A stretch of DNA of 64,000 bases, taken from NCBI GenBank assembly GCA_026874595.1, contig CM049318.1, forward strand, positions 11,825,241 through 11,889,240. Direction: 5' to 3'. Of the stretch, positions 34,589 to 46,764 are shown piece by piece. The first letter of the stretch is position 1; each line of letters starts with the position of its first letter. This DNA comes from Sipunculus nudus. Lineage: Eukaryota; Annelida; Sipuncula; Golfingiida; Sipunculidae. Below the pieces are notes generated by a model, which saw only the letters and a program-made list of their open reading frames with translations, ran no database searches and was not told the DNA's origin. The position numbers were made by a program, and so were the translations under genes.

Positions 34589-35971
34589 TTATTGTGTGAG
34601 GCTGCTTGTAGGCATGCTATTGGGCAAAGGATTGTGGCACGTAGCAGTCTGCGACACGATCGGGTACGAAACCATAGGTGTTGCTGGAGCACTGATGATA
34701 GTTTGCGCCAAGCTAGACTGAGCCAATGATACCCCTGGGGCTGGCTGTAGAGCTTGCGGCTGTGGTTGGCGCTGCGTCAGTGAAGTCACTGCCATGGAAA
34801 GAGGCGGAGGAAGGGGGTCGACTGATAATGATACTGGCAACGATACTGGCACGATATTTGTTAAGTTCATAGAACCTGGCGGATTGATTGCTGCGCCTGC
34901 AGGAGCCATACTGGCTTGTTGTCCGATATCAGGTTCAGCTAGTCGTGGCTGAAAGGGCTGCTGTGTAGACACAACGAGCTCTGTGGCGCTGGCAGCATTT
35001 AGAGTCAAAGGTAGTGTTGAGCTCAGGTGAGTAATAGGGGGGCCAGGTGCAGGAACAGGGGCTCTTGCTATGGCAGGTGGCGCCACTGTAGGGGCTGGGG
35101 TCACTGTTGGTGTAACTACTTGGCTCACGGTCACAACCGGAGGTGATAAGGTCAAGGTTGTGAGACCATTAGCTTTACTAGCACGATAACGAGCGTTTTG
35201 TTCTAGCAGGACTTCATTGGCTGCTGTTAAATCAGATACCTGCTTTTTCAATTCTTCCACTTTCCGTCGTAACATTGCATTTTCTTCCTCTAATAAGCGA
35301 TAGTCTGCAGGTGTAGCAATCTTTTTGAAACCATTACAAGAACATGCGTCAAAGTCATCAAAGGTAAGTCTCTTTCTCTTAACACCTTGACTGCATTCGT
35401 AAAGGTCATATTCAGTCCCGTTACCGTTGTAAGTTGTATCATGAATCAAGCGAGTGTCATTGTTTGTCTCAGGTTTTGAACGCTGGTCACTGCGACGGAG
35501 TTCATATTCGTACTCTGCAGCAGTAAGATGACGATACTTGCATCTTCCTGCGCGCTTACACTCTCCCTTCAGATAATCTTTGCATATTGGGACCTCTCCT
35601 TTCAGAAGAGGCAGCTCATTGGGCACAACTCCTAGTGCTGCTGCCTGTTGTAATCGTACAGGCAACTGTCCTGTTTGTTTATAATAATCCTCTTCTTCTC
35701 TGGTACAGTGAATAAATTTGCAATTTGCTCTGCGGCATCCGGCATTTTGGAAATCATGGCAAAACGTGTATTCATGTTTTCTTCCCAACTCTTTTGCCTC
35801 AAAGGGATCTGGATGGCGATATTTGCAACGTTTTCCACGCTTGCATACATTACGTAGGAAGTCCCGACAGATATCATCAACTTTATCATTGGGTGACATG
35901 GACTTATCATCACTTTTATCACTATCATCAGACAATGTAGTCATGGTGATAGCTCCTAACTGTGTCTGCAT
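34589..35971 (-). CDS. ZC3H10: ZC3H10, zinc finger CCCH-type containing 10
   Basis: A single uninterrupted frame of 460 residues ends in TAA. Three CCCH fingers are visible: C35-C43-C49-H53, C71-C79-C84-H88 and C130-C138-C144-H148 (spacing 7-5-3, 7-4-3, 7-5-3). The first opens with ICRDFLRNVCKRGKRCKYRH, nearly identical to vertebrate ZC3H10. Residues 224-263 (RLLEEENAMLRRKVEELKKQ onward) form a coiled coil ending NEVLLEQNARYR, also as in vertebrates. Residues 275-430 are low-complexity Pro/Ala/Thr/Val. The end carries the conserved TPMVSYPIVSQT motif. Length matches the family (about 430-460). The protein is an RNA-binding regulator; vertebrate work links it to mitochondrial function and to transcription of thermogenic genes, and neither can be inferred here. 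The ATG at 35971 is preceded by an in-frame TAA (35975-35977), so this start is the first possible one; G stands at -3. Confidence 0.97.
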   Translation of the reverse strand: MQTQLGAITMTTLSDDSDKSDDKSMSPNDKVDDICRDFLRNVCKRGKRCKYRHPDPFEAKELGRKHEYTFCHDFQNAGCRRANCKFIHCTREEEDYYKQTGQLPVRLQQAAALGVVPNELPLLKGEVPICKDYLKGECKRAGRCKYRHLTAAEYEYELRRSDQRSKPETNNDTRLIHDTTYNGNGTEYDLYECSQGVKRKRLTFDDFDACSCNGFKKIATPADYRLLEEENAMLRRKVEELKKQVSDLTAANEVLLEQNARYRASKANGLTTLTLSPPVVTVSQVVTPTVTPAPTVAPPAIARAPVPAPGPPITHLSSTLPLTLNAASATELVVSTQQPFQPRLAEPDIGQQASMAPAGAAINPPGSMNLTNIVPVSLPVSLSVDPLPPPLSMAVTSLTQRQPQPQALQPAPGVSLAQSSLAQTIISAPATPMVSYPIVSQTATCHNPLPNSMPTSSLTQ

Positions 35972-36049
35972 TCCTTAAGTAAGCCGGCAAAGTCTCTTGG
36001 CACAGTCAAAACCTTGGTGATGTATTCCTCCACTTCAGTTTTTCTGCCA
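35972..36049 (-). other. ZC3H10: ZC3H10 5' untranslated part of the coding exon, with splice acceptor
   Basis: On the minus strand TTTATTTGCAG ends at 36050, a good acceptor 78 nt before the start codon. The ZC3H10 transcript therefore probably has an upstream non-coding exon beyond 36.05 kb, as the vertebrate gene does. The matching first exon was not identified. One alternative frame is open across this segment (see findings). Confidence 0.65.
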
Positions 36050-36059
36050 CTGCAAATAA

Positions 36060-38377
36060 ACAACAAAGATATAAATATGCAACACAAACAACTTGTCATG
36101 CTATTTCATCTATCGTAATAAGCCTCCTTGGATTTATTCACTTGAAGATAGAGTACTTAATTTAAGATTTACCATCTCTTATAACAAATATAAATTTTTG
36201 AAAAGTTTATATTAATTACCCTGTGTGGTTCAAGTTAGTCAAGATAATCGTATATGTTACTGATAATCTAGAACTGCTTGAAATGTGTTGCTGTGAAACT
36301 TACAGTGAAATGTAACATGACAAATCACTACCTATATAGTGAAAACACAAGTGAGAAAGTTAATCTTAATAAACATATACCTCTGTCAACAGAGGAGTTA
36401 AAAACAGTTCAAGATTTAAGTTTCTATTTAAGTTTAAATCTATACCACTCAACTGTGAGACATTTTTGTATTATCAAATAATATGTTTGGAACGAACATG
36501 TGTCACGTCTGCATTCTTAAGTAATCAAATACAACACAAAGCAACAAAAGAATCATATCCTGTACAGTGTGAGACTAATTAACATCTGTAAGTATTGTAT
36601 ATTAACAATCTGGGTGGGGTACTGATGTGATAATTATATCTGAATAGAACTACGTGACATGTACCCACTGGTCATGCACAGAAATAATAGCACTAACCTG
36701 TTGACTAAAGAATCAAGGAGCTATATCTTAACTATTACATTAACAGATATAATCACCAGCCCCTCGGTGACAATTACATTAACAGATACAATCTCAATCC
36801 TCTCGGCAATACCAATCATCTCACTTTATATTCTCACCATCCCTCCACTCCATTCCACACCTACACCCACACCCACTACTACTCACTTTATCTGTTCCTG
36901 TACCGCCTGATTACAAAAGCACCCACCCATCCAGCCATAAAGATTAGTATATCACAAGATATTAAAGGTTTATGAGTTTACATTGTACTAGAGTATCTGT
37001 GTGCATCTGCAAATCTCTGACATACCAGTAACAAAAATTGTATATCCCACATCAGGTGGTCCATATGGAGATTTTGTGGTACACGATGTCAAGTGTACGC
37101 CAGAGAAGAACAAGTGAATCTGAGTGCATTTGTGTGATTGTGTTTTACAATCCTCAGTTAATGTGTATGCGTGTGTTAACTAATACAAACACTCATCTTC
37201 AGTTAAGGATGTCTAATATATAAAAGCTTTGGTTGCTTCTAATCAAACTTTGTCCATGTTTGGATATTTTTCATATATATGTGTGTGCTAGCTTCCTTGT
37301 ATGCAAGTCAGTAACTGCCTGTTAACATGTATATAACTTCACGTTCACAAATGTAGTATTTACAATTCACATATATCAAAAAATATATTTTAAGCTTTTT
37401 TTATCTTACCATAAATACTTAATATTTATACAAGTTACAATTGGGTATGGTGCATTCAAGCAGGAGTTATGATTACAATCACATGGTCATATAGATCATC
37501 AAATACATGAAAGTGTGACACCAACCTGCCTCGTCGGCCGACATTAACCTGACTCAGTCATTAACAGTTTACAAATGTTTGCCTCGTTATTTCATAATTT
37601 ATATTGTGTACAGTATAAAACATCACCAGTGGGTTTCGTTTCTGTTGTCAATGAACATTAACCTTGACTGAAGCCTGACATATTGTCATCATGATCATCA
37701 TTAAATATCCTCTGATTTGGAGATAAAATTCACAGTATACTGGTAGGTATATCAAGTGTTTTGTCCTGGAGTTAGAGTAACTAGTACAAACAAGCTCAGA
37801 TCAACAAAACAATTTCCAACAATTCATCCGGTGAGACAAGATAAATCAACCGTTCACCCTGGTTCGCTCTGGTGTACAGGAGTCAAGTACTCTTGTGACT
37901 GGAAACTATCTTCTTTTCTGTCCTTGCACAAAAACCTATTCCTAAATGCACCATAGTCTTGTAGTCAGTAGAGCAGCTGCCAGCTATGATGCCGGATTGA
38001 CTATAGACCCTGCGTTGAACTGTCCATGGGATAGGACTTCGTTGTGGGTTCAAGTCATTTGTAAAGGTGTGCTTTCCGTGCTCTCTGATGCATGTTATAC
38101 AGGATCAATACACGGTGAGCGCTATTATTGGGTGCCTTATTAATTAACAATCAGCGGCTAGGTACAACCCGCAGCATGACCAGATGACCATAACGAGCTC
38201 TGAAGAAAAATGCCTGGTTCCCACCATACAATGATGAACAAGGTTCGTTTGCATTTCATCAATATGTGCAATTGTTCAATAACAACACAGCACTGCTTAC
38301 AACACAAAGCCTATCACAGGATATATTGTTGATGTAGCTCAACCAGAAGGCACTACCTGCAGGCAGTACAAGTGAAA
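36060..38377. other. Non-coding stretch upstream of ZC3H10
   Basis: This is A+T-rich sequence. Near 36735-36810 a short imperfect duplication (ATTACATTAACAGATA... twice) gives a Thr/Ile-rich chance frame. Near 37960-38060 a GTAGTCAGTAGAGC box and a GGGTTCAAGTC box, about 85 bp apart, look like a decayed tRNA-derived sequence, too weak to call an RNA gene. The missing first exon of ZC3H10 may lie here. Confidence 0.45.
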
Positions 38378-38557
38378 TCAGCGAAGATACTGTGACGCCT
38401 GCAGGCCTAGCCCACCAGTGTCCTTAATGAGCAGGTCTTCCAAAAAAAGCTTATGATTGGCCAATCCACTTGTCTGGCCCAGAGCTTGTCCAATTATTGC
38501 CTTGATTACCCCTGAAGGAACTGTTTCACGCTTACTCTTACGCCAGATTAACCTTTT
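38378..38557 (-). CDS. Possible terminal coding exon, unidentified
   Basis: After a good minus-strand acceptor (TTGTGATTATTCTCAG ending at 38558) a 59-codon frame is open to TGA. The translation begins KRLIWRKSKRETVPSG and includes IIGQALGQTSGLANHK and LFLEDLLIKDTGGLG. GC content is visibly higher than the surroundings, as in the TMEM98 and ZC3H10 exons. I do not recognise the protein. Frames of this length also occur by chance here, so this is a candidate only. Confidence 0.22.
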   Translation of the reverse strand, partial: KRLIWRKSKRETVPSGVIKAIIGQALGQTSGLANHKLFLEDLLIKDTGGLGLQASQYLR

Positions 38558-40959
38558 CTGAGAATAATCACAAGACCTCCTGTTAATTATATTTCTGTCG
38601 CTCAGAGAGATAAGGATGTAGACTGGAAGATTGTGTGCCTCAAGAAAACCTAACACACTTATTGTTCCATCATAAGAAATCCCACGCTACGTGACTTGAT
38701 TGACGCAGTCAATGCCTCAGTCCTAAGTCCACCTGAACTTCCTGTAAGAGCTCTACAGGACATCATATTGGACCTATAATCAGGTAAGCCTTAAAATGCT
38801 TGATCCTAAATACTGCTCTTGATTCTCACACAGTTACCAGAAAAGAAAATATGAAGAAATATTAAGAATGCTTTGAAGGACACCAGGATTAGGACAATTT
38901 GGGTGCAGCAATGGAAACAGTTAAATACAGGTGGAATGTTATTTAGGATAAAGAAACAAAAATTAGTTCACGCAATTGGTGAAAGTAAGTAATGGAAGAC
39001 CGGACTTTATCAATGAACAAAAATTGCTCCAGAATTGAATTGATGATAAAGGATGAAAGTAAAACCTGTTGAATGATGACAGAATAAAAAGCAGACCAAG
39101 ATAAGACAGAAGTCTGAAGAGATACTGATATATCGAAGACTTGAAGGAAACCTGCAGGAAAACCAAGAAGATTAAATCCAAAGAATGGTTCTCTCAAGGG
39201 AATGTGGATGTGAAAAAACACTGGGAAAAAAAGTGACACATATTCAGTACTGATAGAAAATTAGTATATAAAAAGCAACATAAACAACAGATAAAATGCA
39301 CAAAAATACATTAAGCATCAGGGTGTGCTCAGATAAAGGTCTTCTCTGTTTACCAGACATCTGAACAAATAAACAGCATTTAAATAAGCAATAGATAAAA
39401 ATGTGTCTTAACATGTGTAAGAAGTCTTCTATGTGTTGCATGCCACATCTGGTTGTTACATTAAAATGGTTTATTTATAATTGATTTACAGCATTTATTG
39501 CTGTGTGCTGTTGTGGTAATAATCCAACAGCACAGTATCAGGGATCTTTTCTTTGAGGTTAAAAAACACTGAAAACAGCAGGTTGCTAGTTGGTGGCATT
39601 TTCTAGAGGAAGAAAATTGAGGGCTATGGTCTGATGGGAAAATTTTCATTCAATTGTGGCTTCCAGTGGCAGCCCTATAAGAGGGAGGACTCACTGTTCT
39701 GTAATTAAATGTTCTTGACTGCTCAGGGCCTGATTACAAAAACGACGATATGGAACTAGTATTTGTCTGGTCACAGCACCATTCTTGGTGTTGCTCGGGG
39801 GAACTATTTAATAATGTACCTTATTTGGTACCAAAAACCATGCATGGCCTAATTTGTGGTTTCCCTCCCAGCTGATTTCACCTAATGTTCCTGTAGAATT
39901 ATTCTCTTGGGCCCCAAAATGGCAAGCAGTGAGAATATTGTTTTATAGTAGAGAGTGTTGATACTTCACAGTCTCAGTCTCTGGGAAAAGCCACAACTTG
40001 TTCTGTTCTGTTTCACTGTGATAAATCCTTGTGTACCAGTGTGCGTATCTGTGTGTATGCATGTATATGTGATGGTTTTAAAAACCAAACTTTACATATT
40101 TTATTGTATTAGTTATATACACAAGCATGGGGAACACATAGGCCTGCTATCAGTGAAATCTCACAAACCAATAAAGGTTGCCATGTTATCAAGGTGATTG
40201 CCCTATACATGTCTGATACATTAATTGTGTATATGTGTGTTACATTTAAACAATGGTAAATTTTGGTTGATAATAAAACAACTATTATACTTTTATACAA
40301 TTCTGTGAAAACAGGATAAAGAGAGGAGAAAGAGATATGGATTAGACTGCCGTGTACCACTTTCTATATCTTGTTATGTGATTTATTTATACAGAGTACA
40401 CAGAAATGAAATTAATTTAACCACAGTGAACTGCATAATCCTATTAAGGATGGAACTATAAACTGCAAAATCCTCTGATGACTCAGCTTATCAAATGTGC
40501 TGCAAAATCCTCTTAAGCCACAGTTTATCAATTATACTGCAAAAACTACTGAAGGTGTATCAGGTACTGACTTACTGACACTTGTTCTGAAATGTCAAAG
40601 GTCATTAGTATTCATTTATCAAGTCTGTCCTTTTTTTCCTAAAACTCCCATAATGCCTGTATCAGGGCTTATCTAGTGCTGGGTCCTTTGCATGAAAACT
40701 GTTCCATTAATAAATAAAAAGAAAAAAAAAGTATATCTTGTTCAGGGGCTTCATTGTCAGCATCTGGTCAAGATGTTCCTTATCAACTGAACGTGCAGGT
40801 GAATGTGCATGCGAAAAAACTGACATGGCTGGAAACAAACCAATATAACAGAGGCCAGAACGTGGAGGGTTTGTGAGCAATGTTTTTATAAACAGCTCCC
40901 CCTTGCTTTCATATTACTAATATAACCCTCGCAATTTGAGCCTGATTTTCTTGACTGAG

Positions 40960-41285
40960 ATAAAGTGTGTACCATCCGTCGGGACTGGAAAGGTGCGTTA
41001 GGTTGGAAGATGAAACTGATATTGGGTCTCGTTTATCAGAAGGGCATCCAAGAAGCGCAGTCTCTGCAGCTAAAGCAAGCGAGATCCTCGTCTCTGCGTG
41101 AGGAAAAAATCTCTAATGACAGATAGCCCTAGATTACTGGCACAATTTACGAGCTGCATGGGAGGCAAGTTTGATTTTGCTTGGGATCTACGAGTTCCAG
41201 CAGCAATACTAAGCAGTCGATGCCAGGAGCCAGCGATGTTACCAGGGCCCCTGTACTCTCTGCAGCTGGCCACTAGTATTGTTTG
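40960..41285 (+). other. CpG-bearing island with short open frames
   Basis: This 300-bp block has many CpGs compared with its surroundings. A frame from ATG 41010 to TAG 41126 encodes 38 residues, and an overlapping frame from 41116 encodes 56 more in another phase. The minus strand is also open for 88 codons. None is recognised. The block could be an unmethylated promoter or first exon, or a fragment of a frameshifted gene. Confidence 0.3.
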
Positions 41286-41936
41286 ACTTTTTTTTAAGTA
41301 CTCAAAACAAGGGTGTAAGTTGATAAATAGTCCCACATGGAAGTACTTTTACTACTCAAAGAAGTTTATTTATTTTCTGCCAGAAAACACCATTATCAGA
41401 CTCCTATATCAATCACTTTGCCTAAGAGAATTTAAGATCCACATTTTATAAAATGGGAAATCTTTCAAACCTTTAATTACAACTTTATATTTTTGCCTCA
41501 TTGTTGGGATAATATTAAAATAATATTACAAGTTTATTTTTATTTTATGATTTGAGAATTTCTAACATGGACTGGGTGCAGGACACTACAATCTGTTCAA
41601 AGGCCAATGTTTCAAAGGTGTTTTTGCCATAAGACTTTCATAAAGATTTAGTCTAATAATTGCCCGGAGTCAACAAGATGGTAAAAAATTAACCAAACAC
41701 TGATGCTATTCATGTCCAGAATATGCTGTACCAACAGTTGAATAGTCTGCCATGAAAATACCTACCATGATCTATAGTCAACCTCAAACACACCATCAAT
41801 GGTATATAGCAAGTACAGTTCAGTGCAATATAGTGCAGACGTGGTGCCTTTATATATCCCTGTACACACAAGGTACATGAATCCTCTCAATCGACCATAC
41901 ATAGTCCTAAAACCAATCAGTACTGTACACAAAATT

Positions 41937-42375
41937 TTCTTTTTTTTCAATCTTTTTTGGTGGAGGTAACCTACCCTTTTATATGCTTACTTAACTATGT
42001 ATATGTACTTCTGCAGAATTCCATTCCAGTTTCAGACTTAATGACAGGGTACCAGGGTAGTATAGGGTAGTATATAACACATGCTTCCTCAAATTTCATA
42101 TCCTGGCATCAACCAGGCCCAGTGACTACTGCACCTGTGGGCCCTGGGTGAGTAATCGTCCCCATTACTGGGTTCATACTACGGGGGAACCCAAGAAAAG
42201 CACACTCATTTGTGAGTGAAACACAGCCGTTGGGCACAGCCTTCCCATTCAGCTTGCAGAGGGCTCACCCTGGTTTTGGCCGACCATGAAAAATCTCACC
42301 GCCTCAGCTGAGATTAGAACTCACGATCTCCTGGTTTACTCTACTCCTGAGCCACAGAAGCTGGTTGGATGCAAA
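41937..42375 (-). mobile_element. tRNA-derived SINE, full-length copy 2
   Basis: Read on the minus strand, this matches the copy at 6358-6780 from head to tail: TGGCTCAGGAGTAGAG (A box), GTGAGTTCTAATCTC (B box), then the shared body blocks GGGAAGGCTGTGCC, CTCACCCAGGGCCCACAGGTG and TCTGCAGAAGTACAT, and the end GGTTACCTCCACCAAAAAAG with an A-rich tail. It is diverged from copy 1 by roughly a quarter to a third by eye, so the family is not very young. Confidence 0.85.
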
Positions 42376-44443
42376 TAATGTCATGCATGTGATCTCTGAA
42401 ATTTTCATGGTTTGTGGTAAGACATGACATGCACTGACCTGTGTTAATGACAAATTAACACTAATTTTCATTGATTACTTTTTCAATGATAACGAAAATA
42501 ATTGAAACATGCAATCACATCTAAATTTTTGTCTCATCTGATTATAATAAAGTACCCTCAGAAGAGTTCATTTTGTCACTTTTACAGCAATCATGGCTTA
42601 AAAATTAAGGAAATTTTGTCAGGAAATTTAAAATCAATGACAAGAAAATTCAAGGAATTTTGTCACCTCCAGAACAAATAATAAATCATCTTGCAGACAT
42701 TTCAAGGCAGCCAACACAGAAAGCAATTTAAGACTTAACCAGGTCAGTGAATAGTTCTTCCTCTGCAGGAGATGCTCGTCAGATTGACGGACAGTCAGAC
42801 AGTCCCCTTCCTGATCCTTAATAATTAACTATAAACCACGGACAAAGGATCAAATCCTGATTAACACCTGGGATCAGGAGGCCGATGGTCACGGAATCAT
42901 GTTGGGGATTGATGAATGAGGCTATCATTCGATTTTTAGTGAACCAATTCACAGATCTCCCAACCTCGGGCATGAGGGCTGTTCCCTGTTGCTCTCTGCA
43001 ACCACACTGTGAAATTGGAAGTGAATACAAGCATGACCCTCATGTAACAAAGGTGGAACCATCGAAGAATCAAACAACATAGTTATAAGCATTACATATA
43101 TTAAACTTTAGACACGACCAGCAATCCTATAATGATAAGTTATTATCTCTAGCAATAACACTGGAAGGAGGTGAAAATTTCACCCATGTCTGTAATTCAG
43201 TTTGTCTGTCTTTCTGTGTAGCATAGGAAACACATGGACTGGACAGTGGTGGAATAAATGTGAAAGTTATTGGCAGCAAAATTTTGAACAAAGCAGGCAT
43301 TAGGCAAAACAAATAAGGTTTCACAGGCACTTTTTTTTCAGAAATCAATGCAGGTGGGAAGTTTTTTATTTTTATTTTTTTTTTCGTAAGTTTCAATAAG
43401 AATATCAGATGATAAGGTAAAAGCATGATAAGAACAGATTTATTTTGCTAAGCAAGTAAAAGCACTACATTACAATGGAACTTTTATCAAAATTGTATGA
43501 TTTTATTTTCTTGAAATAAATGTCCGAGCAGCTGGAGATCAAAATTGGTAAGTTATTGAAAATCAAAATAAAACTTATGATGCAGAAGGTTTAAATTGAT
43601 GCTGCAGTGCCTGAGAACCACACCTTTATTTTTTTTGGCCTTACAAAACTTTCAAGTAATCATGACCATGACTACAGTCTACATATGTATAGTGAAAATA
43701 AAACAAAATGTGAATTCTCAGGTTTGTTTTTCTGTTATAACCCATATGCTGGTCACATAGGTGAAGGCATAATGAGTTAACATCTGGTAATTCATGTGAA
43801 GGTGTGATGCGACACTAAAGAACACTTGATTTATTTTGGAAAGAAATAAATGAGATTTTAATGCATAAACAATAAATATGCAAAAAAACCTGTTAAAAAT
43901 GGTAATACCTTGAAATTATGTATATCTTTTGTTTTTGAAATTTTTTTTTTTTTTCAATCTAAAGTAAGAAACTAAAATTTACCTCTATAAAATACTAAGC
44001 TGCTTTTGAAAGGAAAATAGGTTAAATGATGATAACCCGGTACAAAGGATCTGATGAGAAAACGTAACTGTATACCAGGATTAGCTTATTAATTAATGGA
44101 ACGTTGATAATGATATGCCCGATGTACATATATCAACTAACTAGCAGTATATACTTCTTAAAAAATGACTGACTTCACTTATCCATAACCTCAATCATCT
44201 GAACTAATTTCATGTCCCCTGAACCGTTCAGATATTCAATATTCTACTGTTTCTCAAATGCATGAGGACTTGAATTCTTGAATTTGAATACTTGGTTAGA
44301 ATTACTCAGACTCTTGTACCAAAGTACTCCTTAAGCCATAGCTGAGAATAATTAGAGTAAAATCAACAAGATCTATGATAGCGTCAGTAACCAGCTCAAT
44401 CAGTGTGAGTTACAAATAGTCAGGTAGATGTCATCTCCATCAG

Positions 44444-44577
44444 ATGGACCTGTGGTTGCTGTCCCTACCTGGTGATGTAATAAACAAAAAGATACAGAAG
44501 CTGAGGTTTACCTGTTACATGTCTCTCAACAACGCACATAAAGAGAAGGCTCAGAAACACGTCAGTCATACCATCAG
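44444..44577 (+). CDS. Possible coding exon, unidentified
   Basis: It is bounded by CCATCAG and a GTCTGT donor, and open for 44 codons plus two bases. The translation runs from MDLWLLSLPGDVINKK to YMSLNNAHKEKAQKH. The same frame stays open to 44698. The acceptor has only a modest pyrimidine tract. GC is raised relative to flanks. The protein is not recognised. About 110 bp downstream, TTACTGATCTTTCTCCAG (ending 44688) followed by a donor at 44736 outlines another small candidate exon, but its phase does not follow from this one. Confidence 0.2.
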
Positions 44578-46606
44578 GTCTGTTTATAAGTTACAGTACA
44601 GGACACAGATGCTGGCAAACATTAACCTCTTGTTCTGCCAGAGAGAACTGATGTATGGGATTTTTTTACTGATCTTTCTCCAGGGCACTCAGCTGTAATT
44701 ACACGGGCTGCTGCCAGCATGTTATACGCTAATGGTATGTAATTATGTCCATAATTAATGGTTGTATGGTTTCAATAGAGACTGTCATCCTCTGTCATTT
44801 TTACGTATGTGTATGTGTGTGTGAAAGACTGCATATATACAGTCTGAATAAATTGTGCATGTATCATAAATTCAAACTGATACTGATCAATGCAATTTAC
44901 ATACATTTGTGTAAAATAATGTGTATTTACAAGTATTTATGTATATTTGTATAAATGCCTATCTTGTTTATAGTCCACAGTATCTCTACATTTTGTATAG
45001 TAAATTGACTATATGCTGTGTTTGTGTCACTGATTTGTATGTTTATATGAATAAGCTTTTGTTTTGTAAGAATAAGCGCTCTATGATTCATGTGTTAAGC
45101 TTAGAAATAATGTGAATGATTTTGCTACACAACTTGTATCTTAATATCAATACAAGGTAGTGTTTTCTCTGTGCTTATATGTGAGTTATGGGCAGAAACA
45201 GGCTAAAGACTACAAAATCTGATAGCTATTACATGACTTAAATGCATAAAAGTACTCATTACTAGGAAACACTTGATAACTGAGTTTTCCATACATGCAA
45301 AGCCTGTACACACATAAAATGTCCAACTGTCATGGTGTCACCCTACACCGTCTGTTGTACTAAAAAAATATAAATATCCAAAAAGTTATTTCATGAAAAT
45401 AATTCTACATCTACAACAATAATCAATAATTTAGGCAAGAAACATCACATGATGCCTTAAAATTCAAGGAAAACTGACATAAAACAACCAAAGAATTGAC
45501 TCATACCCAAAGGGAATATGAGAATTACCATGTGACCACCCAACAGGTTTCCCAGCATGCACAGCAGTAAAAACAACCCTGTGTGTAACACCCACACTAG
45601 GACAAACAATAAACCAGCTCACCTGTGTGAAATCTTCAAATGATAATGTACCTGAATTTATGCTACAGCTTGTCTTACCCTGCTGCTTAGTATCTGTTAA
45701 CAGTCCCTGGAAATGACTGCAAAGTGCTGGTACAGGGCTACATTGCTGGTTTGTACAGTTCAGTACATCTGTGATCAGTTAAATGCTCTGCTGAGCTTGG
45801 GGGCTGCTGGGCGGCACAAAGCTCTTGACCCATGAACTGTTATCAGCAAAAAGGGACTACCGTCTGGGGGGGGGGGGGGTATGTAAAAACGAATCAGCCC
45901 TATACCTGCAATCCCAGACATCAGCATACCTGTCTCATGCCTATAGCTGGAGGCATGTGTGTGTCTGAAGCAGAGAATTCCTCAAGTGTTTTTAGATATG
46001 TGTGTGTATAGATATGTATACATGAAAAAAGATATATATGTGAAAATTATATAAATAATATGGCCAATCTTTAAACAAACTAAATGAATAAGATTCAAAG
46101 AAAAGCAAAAAGTAATGATTAATTTTTGTTTCATATCTAATTGCCATTTCACGATATTAATGAGAGGTTAGTTCTTGCTTATCCCACAATGACATAAATA
46201 CTATATCTGATGTCTTCATTTCATCTATACACCTGTATCTATACACTGATATTCAAAACTAATTAATACCTATGTGTTTAATATATCATCTATAAGGCCA
46301 TATATATATAATGTATCATCTTACTCCAGGAAGCCCTCCATGTATGTCATATATTTAACAGTCATGAATACTGCAGTGCGTGTCAGGCTGTCACTTCTGC
46401 TACTAGCAGTGCTAGTCTGTTGCTGTAATGTATAATATACAAGGCTGCAGGTTTTGTAGTAGCTAACTCCCATGTCACCACACATGGCCAGCTGGTGGGT
46501 AACATGATGTGTGCCAGAGCCCTCCCTGCATGAGCTTACTTTATCACCAGATGTTAACCAGACTTCTCTGGATACTTAGTGATGTGCCTCCTGCCTCCAT
46601 ATCCAG

Positions 46607-46764
46607 CCCTTACCACAGCACCTGTGTTTCCATGCTCTGGTGGATTCCCTCCCCATCTCATTAATGTCCTACCTGACTGTCTTGCCTGAGAGGACATTGA
46701 CTATGATCACAGTCTGTTCTCAGTCCTGTCTACTGTACAAAGATGAAGATATACAGAACACGAG
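46607..46764 (+). CDS. Possible internal coding exon, unidentified
   Basis: A strong acceptor (TGCCTCCTGCCTCCATATCCAG) precedes 52 open codons plus two bases and a GTATTG donor. The translation starts PLPQHLCFHALVDSLP and includes LMSYLTVLPERTLTMI and LLYKDEDIQNT. It is GC-rich compared with its surroundings. I do not recognise the family, and no neighbouring exon in compatible phase could be established. Confidence 0.28.

Noticed and set aside
41070-41336. 88-codon minus-strand gene
   Set aside because: All three openings in this CpG-bearing block conflict with one another and none is recognised; it is reported only as an island.
42767-42840. Plus-strand exon after TTCTTCCTCTGCAG
   Set aside because: A strong acceptor-like site, but the open frames behind it are under 20 codons and ambiguous in phase.
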